Positions 57,842-64,000 of a stretch of 64,000 nt of DNA are shown here, one piece after another. The notes under the pieces are model-generated. The model did not search any database, was not told the origin of the DNA, and worked only from the letters and a program-made list of their open reading frames with translations. The position numbers and the translations under genes were made by a program. Source of the stretch: Coenobita brevimanus (Eukaryota > Arthropoda > Malacostraca > Decapoda > Coenobitidae); NCBI GenBank assembly GCA_032717465.1, contig CM064666.1, positions 6,222,028 through 6,286,027 on the forward strand. Direction: 5' to 3'. The first letter of the stretch is position 1. Each line of letters opens with the position of its first letter.

Positions 57842-58754
57842 ATTTCTTTCTCAAAAGTACCACACAGATAGGTTCAAAATTAATGTTTAAAGATCAGGAA
57901 CACTAATATCGTATGTTTGAAATCTTAGTGTATAAGAATCTGTTTCTGTTTGGGGTTACTGGGGATATTTTGTTATGATTAGATTAGATGTCATGTGTTA
58001 AATTTATCATCATCATCATCATGACCTCTGCCACCTACGATATGGTGAGGTAGGATCCAGAAAACAAGGAATGGAAGCACGGAAGAGGGAGAGCTATGAA
58101 CATTATGTTCAGTGAAAAGGTCCAGACCCCCATTCACACCTCAACCAAACTCCGAGAATCAAGGGTCCATTCACAGCCTAACCACGGGTATATGTGAAAT
58201 ACGAAATTTTTGTTTCATATCTCAGTGCCACTAATTTTATTTTTTATTATTATTTTATTAATATTATTATTATTATTTTAGCTTCGCTTCATAGTTGTGG
58301 AACTATTTATTGCAGGCCTTTCGGACAAGAAGAAATCTTTGATATTTGATACAGGCAGGTAGTACATAATCCACAAACGGTAAGTAAAATTAGCACGCGT
58401 GTTTCAGTCCCTTCTTGTGTGAGTTTGATTCTTGGTTCAAAAGAAGAGGCATTATAGGACGTTAAATATATAAATAAGTAATAACAAGATAAATAAATAA
58501 ACACTGCCTTTTTACTAACCGGTGGTTGTACCCCTCACAAAGCTTCACCAAGTATGTTCTTCACAGTTCTGTAGGCGGACGCTGGACGGCAAGTAAGGAG
58601 TAAGAACAATTCATTACTATTTCTTTAGTTGTTTTTAAAGTAAATCACACACCCTTTCTTCATTTTTTTAGTTCATGATATCATAATTTCTCATGTGGAA
58701 ATCTATATTACTTTTATGTTTATATACGTAGCTTGAGCTTGTAAATGGGAGCAA
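57842..58754. other. Non-coding stretch with (TCA)n and (ATT)n
   Basis: TCA repeats at 58009-58023 and ATT at 58240-58275. A 43-base block starting 'tatgtgaaatacgaaattt' (58191) is repeated identically at 59685. Confidence 0.55.
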
Positions 58755-59092
58755 AGCCCGCGGTGGCTCAATCGATAGAGAGGTGGCCTGGGGACCTACC
58801 GGATCCAGGTTCAAATCCCCGCTGGGACAGGGAACAGTATAAGGATTTGAATTTCATGTAAAGCAGACTTTTCCGATCTACCAGAAGACCCGCCGACATG
58901 TCTTAAAAATACCCCCGCCAATACCAATACACCAGTCCTGTATGAGACAGCCCTAGCATGTATTCATTATGGATGGTGGGTGTTAGCGCCGAAGTGGTGA
59001 CATACAGAGGTGTATGATATGTAGGAGGACTACTAGGCCTTGGGAGCAGGCTGTGAAGCCTATGCCCAGAGTTGAGCATATAAAAAAAAAAA
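58755..59092 (+). mobile_element. tRNA-derived SINE, family A, copy 3
   Basis: The best-preserved copy: A box TGGCTCAATCGATAGAG, B box GGTTCAAATCC, the spacing of a tRNA gene between them, body as in copies 1 and 2, and a poly-A tail at 59082-59092. It is not a functional tRNA because similarity to the other copies continues far past the tRNA-like part. Confidence 0.9.
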
Positions 59093-59509
59093 TCTTGATG
59101 GTGAAAATCCTCAAAAATATTTTCACTGCACCCATATTATGTATGGTGCAGCACTCATTTTCACAGGGTTACTTTCATGATCCTTTCCCAGCCACCGACC
59201 TCAGTTACAGCGCATTTCACCTATTGCTTTGTCCCTCGTGCCCAATTCTTTCCCCTCTAACACTTTCGGTCTAGAAGGATGTTTTGAATTAAACATTACT
59301 GGCAGCCAAATAGCGAATCTTATAGAGGATACATTATTCTGCCCACCGAATGCACACGGATTCCATTGCTCTGCAAGGCGCATTTCTTTATCCCCTTCCT
59401 TTTGACGGTTTCAGGCGCAACGAGGGTCATGCACACGACGAACATGCTTGTTTATCAGCTAACATAATGCACTGTAAATTATAGACATACTTATGGTAAA
59501 GTATTTGTG
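59093..59509. other. Non-coding stretch, nothing recognised
   Basis: No gene or repeat relation seen. Confidence 0.5.
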
Positions 59510-59640
59510 CGGAGAACGGTGAGTGGATGGGTAAGAAACAATGCGATTCCCGAAAGACGTGGAGTAAGGGAGCTTATCTATAACAGGGTCAAAAAGATCA
59601 TGCTTCGATGGCGTAGTTACAGTAATGAATGGAGGGCAAA
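59510..59640 (+). pseudogene. Small LINE C-terminal fragment
   Basis: Reads VSGWVRNNAIPERRGVRELI then RVKKIMLRWRSYSNEW. This resembles the R-V-R-N-D-V-I-R-E-x-C-G-V-R-E-L and L-R-W-x-G-H-V blocks of the LINEs at 42870 and 22085. Only about 45 codons remain. Confidence 0.55.
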
Positions 59641-59734
59641 TGGTTGGAGATTCAGACATAGGTGAGTGAGCTGATCCGGGCATATGTGAAATACGAAATT
59701 TTTGTTTCATATCTCAGTGCCACTAAGCAACTAA

Positions 59735-59880
59735 TTCCTTGTTCGATTCCCAGACAGATTAGATTGTTTTGGCGCTACACAACTATTTCCTTGTTCGATT
59801 CCCAGACAGCTTACTGTAGATTGTTTTGGCGTTACACAACTGTTTCCTTGTTCGATTCCCAGACACATTAAATTGTTTTG
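59735..59880. repeat. 57-bp tandem triplication with tRNA B-box core
   Basis: Three units, each reading 'aact.tttccttgttcgatt', 'cccagaca' and 'ttgttttggcg'. Each contains GTTCGATTCC, a good RNA polymerase III B-box match. It follows the 43-base block shared with 58191. Confidence 0.8.
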
Positions 59881-61061
<1,181 letters not shown>

Positions 61062-61645
61062 AAGGATAATAGGACTCACTCTCAGCTGAAAAGAATGATG
61101 AGACTCCCTCTCAGTTTAAAAGAATGATAGGACTCCCTCTCAGCTTAAAAGGATGGCAGGACTCACTCTCAACTTAAAAGAATGATAGGACTCACTCTCA
61201 GCTATTAAGAATGATAGGACTCGCTGCTTAAAAGAATAATAGGACTCACTCTCAACTTAAAAGAATGATAGGACTCACTCTCAGCTATTAAGAATGATAG
61301 GACTCTCTGCTTAAAAGAATAATAGGACTCACTCTCAGCTTAAAAGAATGATAGGACTCCCTCTCAGCTTAAAAGAATGATAGGACTCACTCTCAGCTTA
61401 AAAGAATGATAGGACTCACTCTCAGCTTAAAAGAATGATAGGACTCACTCTCAGCTTAAAAGAATGATAGGGCTCACTCTCAACTGAAAAGAGTGATAGG
61501 AGTCAATCTCATCTTAAAAGAATTATAGGTCTCCCTCTCAGTTTAAGAGAATGATAGGACTCACTCAGGTTAAAAGAAGTACAGGACTCACTCAGCTGAA
61601 AAGAATGATAGGACTCACTCTCAGCTTAAAAGACTAGTTTGCTGT
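61062..61645. repeat. 29-bp minisatellite, about 20 units
   Basis: Consensus unit CTTAAAAGAATGATAGGACT followed by CACTCTCAG. Variants carry CTCC for CTCA or a shortened unit. A larger repeat made of three units, marked by 'ctattaagaatgatagg', occurs twice (about 61197 and 61273). The last unit grades into 'cttaaaagactagtttgctg', the dispersed module from which the array probably expanded. Confidence 0.92.
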
Positions 61646-62733
61646 TAGTCTTGATGCAAATAGGCGACATCGCAATGATGATCGGGTTACTTTGATAATA
61701 TTAGCACTGATTCTCTTAGGACTCACTCTCAGCTGAATATAATCCTGTGGTGTTGGTCGAAATAGAATGTAACAGCTGTCCCAACCATCAGACACTTAAC
61801 CCATTAGGACACCACTACTGAAATGAAGACCAAACCTCGCTCAGATTAGATAACTGTAGGTGTGGCTACATCACGAAAACTGATTGCCTCACAAGTAGGC
61901 TACAAGTTTTCACTGACAGAAGTACAGAAGTGCAAAAACGAAACATGATAATATTCCTGAAAAGCACAGTCATATGAGACGCTGGACTGTATTGTACAAA
62001 ATCACACACCATGTTATCAATGCAAAGTATATCAGTTATAAACCCATGTGCATAAATTGCGAGAGAAAATTAGGATGGCGTGCAAAAAATAAATCGCAGA
62101 GGGAGAGATGTGCTTCGAAGCTTTCTATGCCACCTCAAGTACGACCCACAAAACTATAGGCTTAAGAGGCTGTCTAGCACTTCTCCAATGAGAGTTATAA
62201 TGCTTTTTACACCTACATACAGTATATATCTCTGGTAGCATACTTATATTCTCTCATTCTTCCTTGGTGGTATCCACTTTACGTGTATATTTTGCCTAAC
62301 AATAGACGGCTTTGAGGAAGATTATAGGAACATAAGAGTGTAACTACTACTTCCCATTATTTCTTTTCATGATAGGGTACATTTTAATATTTTCTGGCCA
62401 ATACCCGACGAATTTTCTCAGCTGAAGGTTACAGAACCATGAGTGACAAGACTGACTTAACTTCCATGGATAACGCGAAAACGTCCCAGCGTGTACTATG
62501 CACGCAAAAGCTGGCAAAAATGAGTCCTATCAGTCATGGGTTTTGTCAGGCCGCTCCCTTGGTGATCATTTCCTTTGGACTCCTTCGGCCATATTCGCGT
62601 GGTCGGAGAAAACTTAGGGCCTCTTCCTCAGCGGCTATTTTGCATATAACACTTTACTGTACCATCTGTCATTATTTAGTTATTATAATATGGACACACT
62701 ATGCGGTGTTAACAATCAAGAAATTATTACAGA

Positions 62734-62737
<4 letters not shown>
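61646..62737. other. Non-coding stretch, partial MITE end
   Basis: Near 62157 the sequence 'aggcttaagaggctgtctagc' resembles one MITE terminal repeat, but no right end is visible. Two frames (61974-62159 and 62439-62816) have no recognisable motif. The second runs into the (GT)n. Confidence 0.45.

Positions 62738-62806
<69 letters not shown>
62738..62806. repeat. (GT)n microsatellite
   Basis: About 34 GT units. Confidence 0.97.
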
Positions 62807-62808
<2 letters not shown>

Positions 62809-63370
62809 TGGGGTAGGGTCACCACACAAAACTCTTCCGAACAAGTACATAGGGGTAATAATCACGTCGTCTCCCACCCTCATGCACTCTTTTCCGTCTC
62901 CTTCTCATCACCCCAACACCCTGTAACACACCCTGTACTAAAACAACAATCAACCTTTCATCTGAATTTTACCCACGTACTTTTTTCCTCTATAACAAAC
63001 ATGCAAGACCTTATCTGTACACTTGTCTAATCAAGGAACTACAGTAGCTAGTATTCTCAGTCCCATTCTAGACGGTCAACCAACTCTGTCTTCAACCTTC
63101 ATCCCTGGAAATAATTTCTCCAGGCATTTCGAAATCATTGAGGATTTCCTTGGCTCTCTATTGGTTGAGTTTAGATTATGTGGAACGGTTCTGAAGGTTT
63201 CCAGTCTTTGCCTATATTGGTTAGAATATAAAGATGAAAATTTTATCTGTGAAGTCATAGGAAAAAAGGAGAGCAGTGACCCAACCGCTGGTTTTTGTGT
63301 ATATGAGGGGCTGTAGGGGACCCCAGTCTCTTCATGTCATTTTTATTTTACCTCCTCCACTACAAGGAAG

Positions 63371-63373
<3 letters not shown>
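62807..63373. other. Non-coding stretch with one unrecognised frame
   Basis: A 97-codon plus frame at 63023-63316 has no low-complexity bias, but I recognise no domain. I cannot tell it from a chance frame. Confidence 0.4.
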
Positions 63374-63404
<31 letters not shown>

Positions 63405-63471
63405 AGTTGAATAAAATCGTCTGAAGATAGGAAATAATAATAATGATGATGTTAATAATAATAATATAATG

Positions 63472-63516
<45 letters not shown>

Positions 63517-63590
63517 TAAAATAATAATGATAATGATAATAAAAATAATAATAATAATAACAATAAATGTAATTAAAAAAATAATAGTAA
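63374..63590. repeat. (CT)n and (AAT)n microsatellites
   Basis: CT at 63374-63401; AAT/AATGAT repeats at 63434-63590. Confidence 0.95.
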
Positions 63591-64000
63591 TAAAACATGG
63601 TGGGCAACGTAGTAAGAGAGTTAATGGACACTGCTTCCAGCGTCTTCACTGCGAGATAGTAAAATCTTTTATGGCAAGAAGAGTTTGTTAACCCCACTGT
63701 TGGCTCTTCTGCCCACGCCTGCCTCTCAAGGGTCCTCAACCTCACCACGAACCATTTTTCTTCCCAGTTCCGGGTTCTTTGCTCGAGTCGCCTTACTTTT
63801 GGATTACACATTTCCTGGAGTCATATGTACGAACATTTTTGAGGTGCAGTTGTTTATCACATGGCTTGTTTAATCAGTTGTTTAATTCATACGGGTGCCA
63901 CTGATGTGCAGAGTCAATCTATTGTTATTGTTTTGAGCTCAGTGTGTGTATTACATGGACAGGCTATACCTTATTCTTCACTCATACAACTGTCGTCAAC
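63591..64000. other. Non-coding right end, nothing recognised
   Basis: Short frames only (for example 62 codons at 63685). No link to other parts of the window. Confidence 0.45.

Noticed and set aside
58755..58830. Possible functional tRNA gene
   Set aside because: Good A and B boxes, but similarity to two other loci continues 260 bases beyond, with an A tail: a SINE head.
61062..61645. CRISPR-like array
   Set aside because: Units are contiguous with no unique spacers, and the genome is clearly eukaryotic.
63023..63316. 97-codon plus frame as a host exon
   Set aside because: Normal composition but no recognisable domain or splice context; kept only as an unrecognised frame in the region note.

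Overview
The window looks like repeat-dense intergenic DNA from an animal nuclear genome, most likely an arthropod and probably a decapod crustacean. The signs are very long (TA)n, (CA)n and (GA)n tracts, several families of decayed non-LTR retrotransposons, tRNA-derived SINEs, a Penelope-like element and a Tigger/pogo transposon. The taxonomic call is inference from repeat character; nothing here is a species marker. I found no host protein-coding gene, rRNA, functional tRNA, CRISPR array, operon or prokaryotic signal. Nearly all long open frames are microsatellite translations or pieces of transposable elements.

Layout. 1-10.9 kb: an endonuclease scrap, SINE-A copy 1, two CR1/Jockey-like 3' ends, a diverged tandem array rich in TGACCT half-sites (5.4-6.7 kb), and polypyrimidine/polypurine tracts. 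10.9-16.0 kb: three non-LTR remnants, including a 2.3-kb Jockey/CR1-like reverse transcriptase with recognisable RT motifs (+ strand) and an RTE-like one (- strand). 16.1-25 kb: a pair of inverted SINE-B copies, then nested retrotransposons. An RTE/BovB-like element (- strand, 17.1-21.7 kb) is broken by a SINE and by another LINE. A second LINE (- strand, 22.1-24.9 kb) is broken by a short LINE tail. 25.3-31.2 kb: (TA)n, Penelope-like element with inverted pseudo-LTRs and hammerhead-like motifs, (TA)n, a Tigger element with TA target duplication, (TA)n, then a fragment of an uncharacterised repeated protein family.

32.4-35.7 kb: a foldback-type element with ~0.9-kb inverted arms, with a short LINE tail inserted in its loop between perfect 11-bp target duplications. 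36-48.9 kb: MITE-like copies, long purine/pyrimidine tracts, three more LINE remnants, and a tandem SINE-B pair. 51.0-55.5 kb: a non-autonomous LTR-like element (TG...CA ends, TGTC target duplication) inserted in a CR1/Jockey-like 3' end. 55.5-64 kb: diverged duplications, a good MITE with TTA target duplication, SINE-A copy 3, a triplicated 57-bp motif containing a tRNA B-box-like core, and a 29-bp minisatellite.

The elements do not form a pathway. They record layers of insertion: older RTE and CR1-like copies were targets for later SINE, LINE and LTR insertions. Every coding region examined carries stops or frameshifts, so nothing appears autonomous today.
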